Shown here: positions 41,581-49,240 of the stretch, in pieces
Layout: each line of letters begins with the position of its first letter
Numbering within the stretch: the stretch's first letter is position 1
DNA from: Arthrobacter sp. SLBN-122
GTDB lineage: Bacteria > Actinomycetota > Actinomycetes > Actinomycetales > Micrococcaceae
Reading direction: 5' to 3'
Assembly: GCF_006715165.1 (NCBI RefSeq)
Contig: NZ_VFMS01000001.1
Span: 3,968,001 to 4,032,000, forward strand
Length of the DNA: 64,000 bases
Notes under the pieces: generated by a model
The model's database searches: none
The model's input: only the letters and a program-made list of their open reading frames with translations
What the model was told of the DNA's origin: nothing
Made by a program: the position numbers and the translations under genes

Positions 41581-42375
41581 ATGTCTACTCTTGAGATCAA
41601 GGACCTGCACGTCAGCATTGAGACGGAACAGGGCACCAAGGAAATCCTGAAGGGCGTCAGCCTGACCATCCGCACCGGCGAAACCCACGCCATCATGGGC
41701 CCGAACGGCTCCGGCAAGTCCACCCTGGCCTCCACCATCGCCGGGCACCCCCGCTACAACGTCACCAGCGGCTCCATCACCCTGGACGGCGAGGACGTCC
41801 TGGAGATGAGCGTGGACGAGCGTGCCCGCGCCGGCGTATTCCTGGCCATGCAGTACCCGGTGGAGGTCCCCGGTGTCAGCATGACCAACTTCCTGCGTAC
41901 CGCAAAGACCGCCATCGACGGCGAAGCCCCCAAGCTGCGCACCTGGACCAAGGACGTCAAGGCTGCCATGGAGCAGCTGCGCATCGACGCTGACTTCGCC
42001 CAGCGCAACGTCAACGAAGGCTTCTCCGGCGGTGAGAAGAAGCGCGTGGAAATCCTGCAGCTGGAGCTTTTCAAGCCGAAATTCGCCATCCTGGACGAGA
42101 CTGACTCGGGCCTGGACGTAGACGCGCTGAAGGTTGTTTCCGAAGGCGTCAACCGCGCACATGCGGAAGGCAACATGGGCACCCTGCTCATCACGCACTA
42201 CACGCGCATCCTCCGCTACATCAAGCCTGACTTCGTCCACGTGTTCGTGGACGGACAGGTTGTCGAGGAGGGCGGCCCCGAGCTGGCCGACCGCCTCGAG
42301 GAAGAAGGCTACGACCGCTACGCCAAGGGCGCCGGCGCTGCCACCGTCGCCGCCGAAGCCGCAGTACAGGCCTAG
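41581..42375 (+). CDS. sufC: Fe-S cluster assembly ATPase SufC
   Basis: 264 residues. SufC is the ABC-type ATPase of SufBC2D. Walker A MGPNGSGKST, signature FSGGEKKRVEI, Walker B FAILDETDSGLDVD and H-loop LITHYTRIL are all typical of SufC, including the SGLD D-loop. The C-terminal 12 residues are Ala-rich. AGAGGAG lies upstream of the ATG in an 80-base spacer after the Rieske gene. Confidence 0.97.
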   Translation: MSTLEIKDLHVSIETEQGTKEILKGVSLTIRTGETHAIMGPNGSGKSTLASTIAGHPRYNVTSGSITLDGEDVLEMSVDERARAGVFLAMQYPVEVPGVSMTNFLRTAKTAIDGEAPKLRTWTKDVKAAMEQLRIDADFAQRNVNEGFSGGEKKRVEILQLELFKPKFAILDETDSGLDVDALKVVSEGVNRAHAEGNMGTLLITHYTRILRYIKPDFVHVFVDGQVVEEGGPELADRLEEEGYDRYAKGAGAATVAAEAAVQA

Positions 42376-42387
42376 TTAGGACTTGCC

Positions 42388-42720
42388 ATGACCGAAATCA
42401 AGCCGGGCCGTACGGCCCTGGAGGACGTCGAAGAGGCGCTCAAGGACGTCATCGATCCTGAGCTTGGCGTCAACGTCGTGGACCTTGGGCTGTTGTACGG
42501 CCTGAAGTACTCCGACGACGACGGTGCGCTCCTGATCGACATGACGCTCACCACCGCCGCCTGCCCGCTCACCGATGTGCTCGAGGAGCAGGTAGGCCAG
42601 GCGCTGGACGGCGTCGTGGACGATTGGCGCCTCAACTGGGTATGGATGCCGCCATGGGGTCCCGAGCGGATCACCGACGATGGCAAGGACCAGATGAGGG
42701 CCCTCGGCTTCAACATCTAA
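42388..42720 (+). CDS. sufT: Fe-S assembly factor SufT (MIP18/DUF59 family)
   Basis: 110 residues. The MIP18 motif DPELGVNVVDLGLLYG is at about residues 26-41, and the active-site-type TLTTAACPLTDVL contains the conserved Cys. The family helps maturation of Fe-S proteins. In Mycobacterium the cluster ends sufC-sufS-sufU-sufT; here sufT follows sufC by 12 bases with sufS and sufU missing. A strong terminator follows. Confidence 0.93.
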   Translation: MTEIKPGRTALEDVEEALKDVIDPELGVNVVDLGLLYGLKYSDDDGALLIDMTLTTAACPLTDVLEEQVGQALDGVVDDWRLNWVWMPPWGPERITDDGKDQMRALGFNI

Positions 42721-42727
42721 AAAAAGT

Positions 42728-42776
42728 ACGACGACGGCGGGTCACCTTCCCTGGGAAGGTGGCCCGCCGTCGTCGT
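42728..42776. terminator. Bidirectional terminator between sufT and the metallopeptidase gene
   Basis: 23-base arms (42728-42750 and 42754-42776) pair completely except for one G-T, around a three-base loop. On the minus strand the stem is followed by a run of T (the A-run at 42719-42725), so it is a classical intrinsic terminator for the metallopeptidase as well as the suf operon. Confidence 0.9.
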
Positions 42777-42849
42777 TCCCACCGCCATCGACTGCTACAT
42801 ACCTGCCGTTTTCACGCCCCATAACGACACCTGCGGAGCAATCGATGGG

Positions 42850-43731
42850 TTAAAGAGTGGCGGCGCTGAAGGTGTCGCACTGCTTGATGTCGCCGGACTG
42901 ATAGCCCCGGGTGAACCAGCGCTGGCGTTCCTCGCTGGAACCGTGCGTCCAGCCCTCGGGGGAGACCCTGCCGGTGGCTGCCTTCTGGATCCGGTCGTCG
43001 CCCACGGATGCGGCGGCGGACAAGGCGTCGTTCACGTCCTGCTGGGTGAGGGGTTCCAGGTACGGTTGGCCCGTGGCGGGGTTCGGCGTGGTGGAAGCGT
43101 ATTTGGCCCACAGACCTGCATAGCAGTCGGCCTGCAGTTCGGTGCGGACGGACCCGGACTCCGGTCCCTGCGGATCCTGCTGCGCCCGCCCCAGGTCGCC
43201 GAGGATGTTCTGGATGTGGTGGCCGAATTCGTGGGCCACCACGTACTCCTGGGCCAGGGGGCCGCCGGAGGAACCAAAGCGGTCCACCAGTTCCTGGAAA
43301 AAGCCGGGATCGAAGTATGCGGTGGTGTCCGTGGGGCAGTAGAAGGGGCCCACCTCGGATGTTGCGGACCCGCACCCGGTGTTGGTGCCGCCGCTGAAGA
43401 TCACTGCCTCCGGACGGGGGTACTGCACGTTGTACTGCTTAAGGTAGCCGGGCCAGAACGCGTTGAGGCTGTTGACGGTGCCGGTGATCCGGCAGTCAAG
43501 GCGCGCGTCGGCGTCCGCCCCGGTGGTGCAGGCCGGTGCCGTGCCCTGCGACTGTCCTGCGGTTCCGCCGTCAGTCAGGCCTCCGAGCATGTTGGGGTTG
43601 ATGCCGAGCAGGAGTGCAACGAGCAGCACCAGGCCGCCACCGATTCCGCCGCCGATCTTCACGCCGGTGCCCATGCCCCGCCGGTCCTGGACCTGGGAGG
43701 GATCAAGCTGCACGTTGTCATTGAAACTCAT
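42850..43731 (-). CDS. Neutral zinc metallopeptidase, YpfJ family
   Basis: 293 residues. A cytoplasmic tail ending in RRGMGTGVK, one membrane helix (GGGIGGGLVLLVALLLGI), then an extracytoplasmic domain with the zinc motif VVAHEFGHHIQ (HExxH). YPCPTDTT-like FYCPTDTTAYFDPGFF and ELQADCYAGLWA are family hallmarks. The peptidase role is inferred from the motif; substrates are unknown. ATG start with TATTGT six bases upstream, so leaderless. Confidence 0.9.
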   Translation of the reverse strand: MSFNDNVQLDPSQVQDRRGMGTGVKIGGGIGGGLVLLVALLLGINPNMLGGLTDGGTAGQSQGTAPACTTGADADARLDCRITGTVNSLNAFWPGYLKQYNVQYPRPEAVIFSGGTNTGCGSATSEVGPFYCPTDTTAYFDPGFFQELVDRFGSSGGPLAQEYVVAHEFGHHIQNILGDLGRAQQDPQGPESGSVRTELQADCYAGLWAKYASTTPNPATGQPYLEPLTQQDVNDALSAAASVGDDRIQKAATGRVSPEGWTHGSSEERQRWFTRGYQSGDIKQCDTFSAATL

Positions 43732-43737
43732 ATCGTC

Positions 43738-43743
43738 ACAATA
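43738..43743 (-). promoter_or_regulatory. -10 element of a leaderless promoter for the metallopeptidase
   Basis: TATTGT on the minus strand, six bases before the ATG at 43731. It diverges from the ligase promoter at 43778, with 34 bases between the two hexamers. Confidence 0.5.
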
Positions 43744-43777
43744 CCCGCGGGCCGGGGGCTCAACCCATGGCGGCCGG

Positions 43778-43783
43778 TAAAGT
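43778..43783 (+). promoter_or_regulatory. -10 element of a leaderless promoter for the acyl-CoA ligase
   Basis: TAAAGT, then six bases, then the GTG start at 43790. Confidence 0.5.
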
Positions 43784-43789
43784 TGGTTC

Positions 43790-45196
43790 GTGCCTTTCCT
43801 CGACAAGATCCAGCTCTGGGCTGGGCAACGGCCGCACGACACCGCCGTGGTGATCGCCGGGCGGCGCCTGGCCTGGGATGAGCTGGTGGATTCCGCCGCC
43901 GGCCTGGTGCCGGAGACGAAGTCAGTCACCACCTTGTGCCAGTCCAACTCCGTGGATTTCGCCGTAATGTTCGCTGCAGCCGTGGCGGGCAGCCGCCAGT
44001 GCGCAGTCCTGGACCCGTCCTGGCCCGCACCCCTGCAGGAGGACATTGTCCGGCGGGTGGAGGCTTGCGCCGTTCCGGCCCCGGTCTCCCCGGATGACGA
44101 CCTGGCTGACGGCCCTCCTGACGCCGGCTTCCTCATCGGACTGACCTCCGGCACCACTTCCGTGCCCAAGGCATTCACGCGTTCCCGGCGGTCGTGGCAG
44201 CAGTCCTTCGATGCTTCGATCGAGTTTTTCGGACTCCGGCAGGATGATGTCACCCTTGCGCCCGGCCCGCTGGCCGCCAGCCTGAACCTCTATGCCCTGG
44301 CCGAATGCCTTTACGCCGGGTCCGAGTTCCAGACGCTGGAAACGTTCGACGTCGGCGACGTCCACGCTGCCATCACGTACGACAGAGTCACCCGGCTGGT
44401 CCTGGTGCCCACCATGCTGCGGATGCTCAGCGAACGGGGGATGACGGGGTGCGTCGACGCGTCCGGAATCCGCACCATCATCTGTGCCGGCTCCAAGCTC
44501 GACGCCCGCACCCTGGAAGCGGCCCGTCGCTGGGCCCCGAACGCCACCATTTACGAGTACTACGGCGCCTCCGAGCTGAGCTTCGTCTCCGGCCTTGGCC
44601 TGGTCCCTGGGCAGGACGCAGCCGCGGGCGGCACCGGAATCGGGCAGCCCTTTCCCGGCGTCGACGTCCGGATCCTGGACGACGACGGCATCGTGGTTCC
44701 GGCCGGTGGCTACGGCAACATCTGCGTCCGCAGCGGCATGGTGAGCAACGGTTACCTGTGGGGCGATGACGGCGAGGCGCTGCGGTCCTTTGGCGACTGG
44801 TACACGGTGGGGGACCAGGGCTACCTTCTGGACGGGGAGCTGCATATCCTTGGCCGCCGCGCCGACATGATCCTTACCGCCGGAAGGAACGTCTACCCGC
44901 ACGAGGTGGAACTGGCGCTGGCAGCAGTCCCCGGCGTTGCGGCAGCGGTGGCCGCCGGCATGCCGGACGATCTGCGGGGCCAGCGGATAGTTGCTGGAGT
45001 GGTGGCTTCCCATGGCGGGCTTACCGCAACGCAGCTGCGGTCCGGGCTGGAGGACATCCTGTCCCGGCACAAGCGGCCCCTGCAGTACTACCTCCTGCCG
45101 GAACTTCCCACCACGGACCGCGGAAAGGTCAGCCGGAGCCTGCTGATGGAGTGGATCAATGCCAGGGACCCCAGGGTACGGGCCCTTGGCGGCTGA
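43790..45196 (+). CDS. AMP-forming acyl-CoA ligase, substrate unknown
   Basis: 468 residues, short for the ANL superfamily. Motifs: the phosphate loop is LTSGTTSVPKAF (A3-like; the usual TGxPK has Ser-Val), YEYYGASELSF (A5), GDQGYL (A7), GRRADMILTAGRNVYPHEVE (A8 hinge) and the catalytic Lys in TDRGKVSRS (A10). It should activate a carboxylate with ATP and load CoA. The start is supported by a leaderless-type promoter. Its end overlaps the next gene, a thiolase, so ligation may feed a carbon-carbon step. Fatty acid, aromatic or dicarboxylic substrates are all possible. Confidence 0.82.
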   Translation: MPFLDKIQLWAGQRPHDTAVVIAGRRLAWDELVDSAAGLVPETKSVTTLCQSNSVDFAVMFAAAVAGSRQCAVLDPSWPAPLQEDIVRRVEACAVPAPVSPDDDLADGPPDAGFLIGLTSGTTSVPKAFTRSRRSWQQSFDASIEFFGLRQDDVTLAPGPLAASLNLYALAECLYAGSEFQTLETFDVGDVHAAITYDRVTRLVLVPTMLRMLSERGMTGCVDASGIRTIICAGSKLDARTLEAARRWAPNATIYEYYGASELSFVSGLGLVPGQDAAAGGTGIGQPFPGVDVRILDDDGIVVPAGGYGNICVRSGMVSNGYLWGDDGEALRSFGDWYTVGDQGYLLDGELHILGRRADMILTAGRNVYPHEVELALAAVPGVAAAVAAGMPDDLRGQRIVAGVVASHGGLTATQLRSGLEDILSRHKRPLQYYLLPELPTTDRGKVSRSLLMEWINARDPRVRALGG

Positions 45197-46388
45197 CGTC
45201 CGGCCGGCCGGGCTCCTGCCGGCGGACCGCCAGCCCGTGATCATCGCAGCGCGCCGGACCCCGGTGTGCCCCGTCAACGGAGCCCTGCGGACCCTCCGGG
45301 CACATGAACTGCTGGCGCCGGTCCTGCGCAACCTTGTAGCAGAACTGTCATTGGATCCGGAGTCGGTCGCCGACGTCGTGATCGGCAACGCCGTGGGCGG
45401 CGGCGGAAACGTGGCCAGGCTCGCCCTGCTGGAGGCGGGACTGCCCGTCACCGTGCCCGGGATCACCGTGGACCGGCAATGCGGCTCAGGCCTGGACGCC
45501 ATAGTCTTCGCCGCACGGCTGGTTGCTGCCGGTGGCAGCCCGCTCTACCTGGCAGGGGGAGCGGAGAGCACCAGCACCGCACCCCTGCGCGCCCACCGGA
45601 AGGACGACGGCGGCCCGGAGTTCTACCGCCGCGCCCAGTTTGTGCCGGCGGTCTTTGGCGATCCGGACATGGGCGTCGCGGCGGAAACGGTGGCGGCGGA
45701 ATACGGCGTGGGCAGGGACCGCCAGGATGCCTTTGCGCTGGCCAGCCACCGGAAAGCCCTCGCGGCGGTCAGCGAGGGGCGGTTTGCAGACGAAATCGTG
45801 CCGCTGGCCACTGCTGCCGGAACTGTTTCAACCGATGGCGGCCCGCGCGCCGGCCTCACCCCCGCCATCATGGCCCGGTTCCCAGCCGCCTTCGTGCCGG
45901 GGGGAACTGTCACCGCCGGAAATTCCTGCTTTGACGCGGACGCCGCATCCGCCGTCGTCATCACCTCCCTTCAGCGCGCGCGCCAATTGGGGGTGCACGA
46001 TGGCCTGCTGGTACGTGGCACAGGCACCGCGGGTGTGGCTCCGCAGGTGCTGGGGATTGGTGCTGCCCCCGCTGCCCGTGAGGTCCTCACCGGAGCCGGT
46101 GTATCTGCCGGGGAGGTGGACCTGGTGGAATTCAATGAGGCCTTCGCATCCCAGACCCTTGCCTGCCTGGACCAGTTGGGCATTGATGCCGGGCGGGTGA
46201 ACCTGGACGGCGGCGCGCTGGCGCTGGGGCACGCCTATGGTGCGTCCGGGGCGGTCCTGGTGACGCGGCTGCTGGCCCAGGCGCGGAGGGCCGGCGTTCC
46301 GGGAACGTTGGGGCTGGCGATGATCAGCATGGCCGGCGGGATGGGAACCGCGGCACTGCTTGAGTACTGCGTGCCGGCACAAGCCTGA
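45159..46388 (+). CDS. Thiolase family protein with atypical second cysteine
   Basis: About 409 residues. The nucleophilic Cys is in VDRQCGSGLDAI, the NEAFA loop is intact (EFNEAFASQ) and the catalytic His is in LALGHAYGASG. The C-terminal site usually reads CIGGGMG; here it is MISMAGGMG, so the second catalytic Cys aligns with Ser. The TVTAGNSCFDAD loop is also unusual. Condensation, cleavage or acyl transfer cannot be decided. Start is uncertain: ATG at 45159 overlaps the ligase gene by 38 bases; TTG at 45183 and GTG at 45237 are alternatives. Confidence 0.78.
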   Translation: MPGTPGYGPLAADVRPAGLLPADRQPVIIAARRTPVCPVNGALRTLRAHELLAPVLRNLVAELSLDPESVADVVIGNAVGGGGNVARLALLEAGLPVTVPGITVDRQCGSGLDAIVFAARLVAAGGSPLYLAGGAESTSTAPLRAHRKDDGGPEFYRRAQFVPAVFGDPDMGVAAETVAAEYGVGRDRQDAFALASHRKALAAVSEGRFADEIVPLATAAGTVSTDGGPRAGLTPAIMARFPAAFVPGGTVTAGNSCFDADAASAVVITSLQRARQLGVHDGLLVRGTGTAGVAPQVLGIGAAPAAREVLTGAGVSAGEVDLVEFNEAFASQTLACLDQLGIDAGRVNLDGGALALGHAYGASGAVLVTRLLAQARRAGVPGTLGLAMISMAGGMGTAALLEYCVPAQA

Positions 46389-46398
46389 TTGTCAGGCT
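46382..46398. terminator. Small hairpin joining two convergent stop codons
   Basis: AGCCTGA-TTG-TCAGGCT: the TGA of the thiolase and the TGA of bioN (read as TCA) lie in opposite arms of a 7-base-pair stem. Weak, but the only candidate in a three-base convergent gap. Confidence 0.35.
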
Positions 46399-47024
46399 GG
46401 CTGGTCCTCGGCTTCGCCCAGGCCGCGGGCGGCGAGCGCTTCACCGGTCTGCCGGGCGTAGGCCACGGAGGTGATGAACACCGGCAGGACCAGGGCCCGC
46501 GGGTTGCGCTCCAGCCCCCTGGCCCGGGCGGAGTCCCGGACGTCGGCGAACGTGCCGGCGATGAACGGGATGCTGCGCAGCATGACGGCAATGGTCAGGG
46601 CGAAGCGTTCCGGATCGGCACCCAGCCTTTTGAACGGACGCACCATCCGGACAACGCCGTCCAGGAGCCGCTGAATGGGTGTGGTGGCGGTAAGCAGGGA
46701 TGCTGCCACCACGCAGACCAGGATGTTCAGGACAATCCGCGCCGCGGTGGGTCCGCCCAGCTGCCACCACTGGAAGAGGCCGATGGCCAGCAGCACCGGA
46801 GCGAGCGGCCGGACGGCACCCCACAGCCGTTTCACGCCGGCGCCGGCCACCAGGAACAGGCCGGTGAGAAAGGCCAGCACGGCAGCCGAGATATGCCAGT
46901 CCACGATGATGAAGGACGCCAGCCCGCAGGCGAAGACCAGCGCGAACTTAAGCGCCAGTGGCGTCCGGTGAAGGAGGGAATTGCCCGGCACATAGTTGGC
47001 CAGGAGGAACGCGTGGCCCCTCAT
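46392..47024 (-). CDS. bioN: Biotin ECF transporter transmembrane subunit BioN (EcfT)
   Basis: 210 residues. EcfT proteins couple the ATPase to the substrate-binding S component by two Ala-Arg-Gly helices; both are visible near the C-terminus, in SARARGLERN and ALAARGLGEA. About five hydrophobic helices precede them. The ATG overlaps the bioM stop by four bases (ATGA). Context bioY-bioM-bioN fixes the substrate as biotin. Confidence 0.88.
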   Translation of the reverse strand: MRGHAFLLANYVPGNSLLHRTPLALKFALVFACGLASFIIVDWHISAAVLAFLTGLFLVAGAGVKRLWGAVRPLAPVLLAIGLFQWWQLGGPTAARIVLNILVCVVAASLLTATTPIQRLLDGVVRMVRPFKRLGADPERFALTIAVMLRSIPFIAGTFADVRDSARARGLERNPRALVLPVFITSVAYARQTGEALAARGLGEAEDQPA

Positions 47025-47752
47025 TGGGTGTCCCGGCTCGCGTGGTTCAGCCCGTGGAGGCACCACGAACGGTAGGCTGCCACGGCGTCGGCGGGGGCGC
47101 CGTCGAATGCCACGCAGCCCGCTTCGATGACCAGGACGCGGTCCATCTCCAGGGCCAGGTCAAGGTCATGGGTGGACATGATGATTTGCTGGTCCAGGGT
47201 GGCCAGCGTCCTGCGGAGCAGCTCGCGGTTGCGCAGGTCAAGCAGTGTGGAGGGTTCATCCAGGACCAGCACCGCCGGGTCAACGGCGAGCACGGCGGCG
47301 AGCGCCATCAGTTGCCGTTCGCCGCCGGACAGCTCGTAGATGCTCTGGTCCGCCAGGTGAAGCAGTCCCAGCCGGTCAAGCGCCGCCTCAGCCTGGCGGC
47401 GCCGCTCCGGGCCGTTCTTCACGGAGCGGCGCAGGGACAGCTCCACGTCCTCCCTGCCGGTGGGCATCACCAGCTGGGAGAGGGGGTCGGTGAAGACGAA
47501 GCCGACGTTCCGCCTGACTTTCCGCACGGCACGCACTGTGTCGTCGCCGTCGACCGTCACCCTGCCGTTGGTTGGCTGGATGAGCCCGTTGACCAGGCGC
47601 AGCAGCGTGGATTTGCCGGAGCCGTTGGCTCCGATGATGCCCACGCGCGCTTCCTCGAGCCGGAGGGTCACTGCGTCGAGGAGGACTTTGGGTTGCGGGG
47701 AGTTCTCCGTTTCGACGGCGACGGACACCTGGTCAAAGGTCACTGCGGGCAT
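47021..47752 (-). CDS. bioM: Biotin ECF transporter ATPase BioM (EcfA)
   Basis: 243 residues. Walker A GANGSGKST, signature LSGGERQLMALA, Walker B VLVLDEPSTLLDL, H-loop IMSTHDLDLAL. It powers biotin uptake with BioN and BioY. Only one ATPase gene is present, so the transporter probably uses a homodimer, as known for BioMNY. ATG 12 bases after the bioY stop. A longer in-frame reading upstream overlaps bioY and is not supported. Confidence 0.92.
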   Translation of the reverse strand: MPAVTFDQVSVAVETENSPQPKVLLDAVTLRLEEARVGIIGANGSGKSTLLRLVNGLIQPTNGRVTVDGDDTVRAVRKVRRNVGFVFTDPLSQLVMPTGREDVELSLRRSVKNGPERRRQAEAALDRLGLLHLADQSIYELSGGERQLMALAAVLAVDPAVLVLDEPSTLLDLRNRELLRRTLATLDQQIIMSTHDLDLALEMDRVLVIEAGCVAFDGAPADAVAAYRSWCLHGLNHASRDTQ

Positions 47753-47763
47753 GGCGATGGGTC

Positions 47764-48408
47764 CTAGGCGCTTTCGGTTGCCAGGGCACGGCGGCGCACG
47801 CGGCGCACCAGGACGTCGGGGAAGGCCCGGTGAAGCGCGACGGCGATGACGGCCGCGAGGACATTCTTGATGATGTCCCCCGGGTAGAAGATGAGGTCGC
47901 TCAGGAAGGCCTGCTCGAGGGTGGCCTTGGAGTTCAGGGCGATGCCCACGATGCCCAGCGAGTGCACCACCACGACGCTGGTGACCGTGGCGGACAGGAA
48001 GAACCAGAGGGCGCGGGCCTTGGTGGTGCGCTTGATCACAACAGTGGCCAGCCATCCCACGATGCCCGCGGCGATGGGGAAGGCGATGATGTAGCCGGCG
48101 GAGGGCACGGCAAGGATGCCCAGGCCGCTGCGGCCCTGGCTGAAAATGGGGAGGCCGGCGAGGCCAAGGAGGGTGTACAGGCCGACGGCGGCGAAACCGC
48201 GCGCCGGGCCCAGCACCAGGCCGGTGAGCATGACAGCCAGCGTCTGGAAGGTGATGGGGACGCCGAAGCCGTTCAGGGCCAGTCCCGGCACCAGGGCGGC
48301 GCCGGCCACGAGGGCGGCAAAAACGGCGATGAGCCCCAGGTCCGTGCCGTTCCAGCGGCGGCGCTCCGTCCGCGGGCTGTTTTTGGGGGTGATGTCGGTG
48401 TTGCTCAT
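47764..48408 (-). CDS. bioY: Biotin transporter substrate-binding subunit BioY
   Basis: 214 residues, six membrane helices. BioY family residues are seen in FGVPITFQTLAVMLTGLVLGP and in GLAGLPIFSQGRSGLGIL and PSAGYIIAFPIAAGIVGWL, all parts of the biotin pocket. An N-terminal hydrophilic tail of about 25 residues ends in ERRRWNGTD. ATG start with AGGACC upstream. First gene of bioY-bioM-bioN, behind a paired TGTACA element. Confidence 0.93.
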   Translation of the reverse strand: MSNTDITPKNSPRTERRRWNGTDLGLIAVFAALVAGAALVPGLALNGFGVPITFQTLAVMLTGLVLGPARGFAAVGLYTLLGLAGLPIFSQGRSGLGILAVPSAGYIIAFPIAAGIVGWLATVVIKRTTKARALWFFLSATVTSVVVVHSLGIVGIALNSKATLEQAFLSDLIFYPGDIIKNVLAAVIAVALHRAFPDVLVRRVRRRALATESA

Positions 48409-48425
48409 GGTGGTCCTGTCGGGGT

Positions 48426-48449
48426 TGTACAAGCCGAATCTAATGTACA
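48426..48449 (-). promoter_or_regulatory. Promoter and candidate operator of bioYMN
   Basis: TGTACA-N12-TGTACA, two identical self-complementary hexamers (48426-48431 and 48444-48449) flanking a minus-strand -10 candidate TAGATT (48437-48442). A dimeric repressor there would shut the promoter. It resembles neither the BioQ box nor a perfect BirA box. Confidence 0.5.
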
Positions 48450-48582
48450 GCCGACGCTACCGGGGTGGAACGGGGCCCATTTTGTAGGGGACCTACTAAA
48501 CAGGGGAGCCGCGGCTTTGGGCTGGGCACAAGGAGCCTCCAAATGGGTACCTTTCGCCGTTACTCCTGGGTGGGCGACGGGC

Positions 48583-48588
48583 TAGGCT
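48583..48588 (+). promoter_or_regulatory. -10 element of a leaderless promoter for the small secreted protein
   Basis: TAGGCT, six bases, then the ATG at 48595. Confidence 0.5.
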
Positions 48589-48594
48589 CCCACT

Positions 48595-49020
48595 ATGAAG
48601 CCCCGGGGCATTCTCCTGCTTGCCATGGGCGTGGTTGTCGGAGCGTTGGCACTGCTCACCCTGACCGGCCACATGCTTTCGCCGGGCCCGCCCTGCCCGG
48701 CAGTCGGTTATGCCTACACAGGTGATGTGGAGGTGACTTTTTCACGGCCACCCGGGTCAGCAGCTGCTTGTTTCGGGGAAAGCTGCATTCCTCAAGACGT
48801 GGCAGCTAATGCTGGGGGCAAATGGCTGGTCCCGCAGTCCCCGCCCTACTTGAAGCCCCCTGTCAGTGTCACCTCGATCTATGTGGAAGCCACGGATTTG
48901 CCGGGCCACCGCCTATCCCGCTACCTGCCAATAGAAACAGAATCAACCGGCGAACATCCTTTTGGGCCCGGGTGCGGAGGCCCTTTCAGGTTCAAGCCCG
49001 TATATGTGGCTTTCGACTGA
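48595..49020 (+). CDS. Small membrane-anchored or secreted protein, function unknown
   Basis: 141 residues; I do not recognise a family. Residues 5-25 are a hydrophobic signal anchor (GILLLAMGVVVGALALLTL). The exported part has four cysteines: two within PPCPAVGY and AACFGESC near residues 34-65, and one in GPGCGGPF near the end, so disulfides are likely. Base composition and the leaderless-type promoter look native. It stands alone between bioY (divergent) and the LGFP gene. Confidence 0.7.
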   Translation: MKPRGILLLAMGVVVGALALLTLTGHMLSPGPPCPAVGYAYTGDVEVTFSRPPGSAAACFGESCIPQDVAANAGGKWLVPQSPPYLKPPVSVTSIYVEATDLPGHRLSRYLPIETESTGEHPFGPGCGGPFRFKPVYVAFD

Positions 49021-49240
49021 AACTTCTGAAGCTGGCCTGCGCGCTGCAGTGTAGGGGCATTAATTAGGGGGAGCCCGGGATTGTTTTGGATGCCTGGAGC
49101 AACAACACTGAACGAACTGGGAATTGCGGTGGTATTTAACTCGGGGGGCTAAATTGATCAATTATCCGTTTTTCGGTGGGCGCGCGCGTGGTACCACTGC
49201 CCGGTCTTTCTTTCTTTTCATAATTCGGGGCGTTGATCCA

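Noticed and set aside
48426..48449. A standard BirA or BioQ box before bioY
   Set aside because: TGTACA-N12-TGTACA differs in sequence and spacing from both, so only a general operator call is made.
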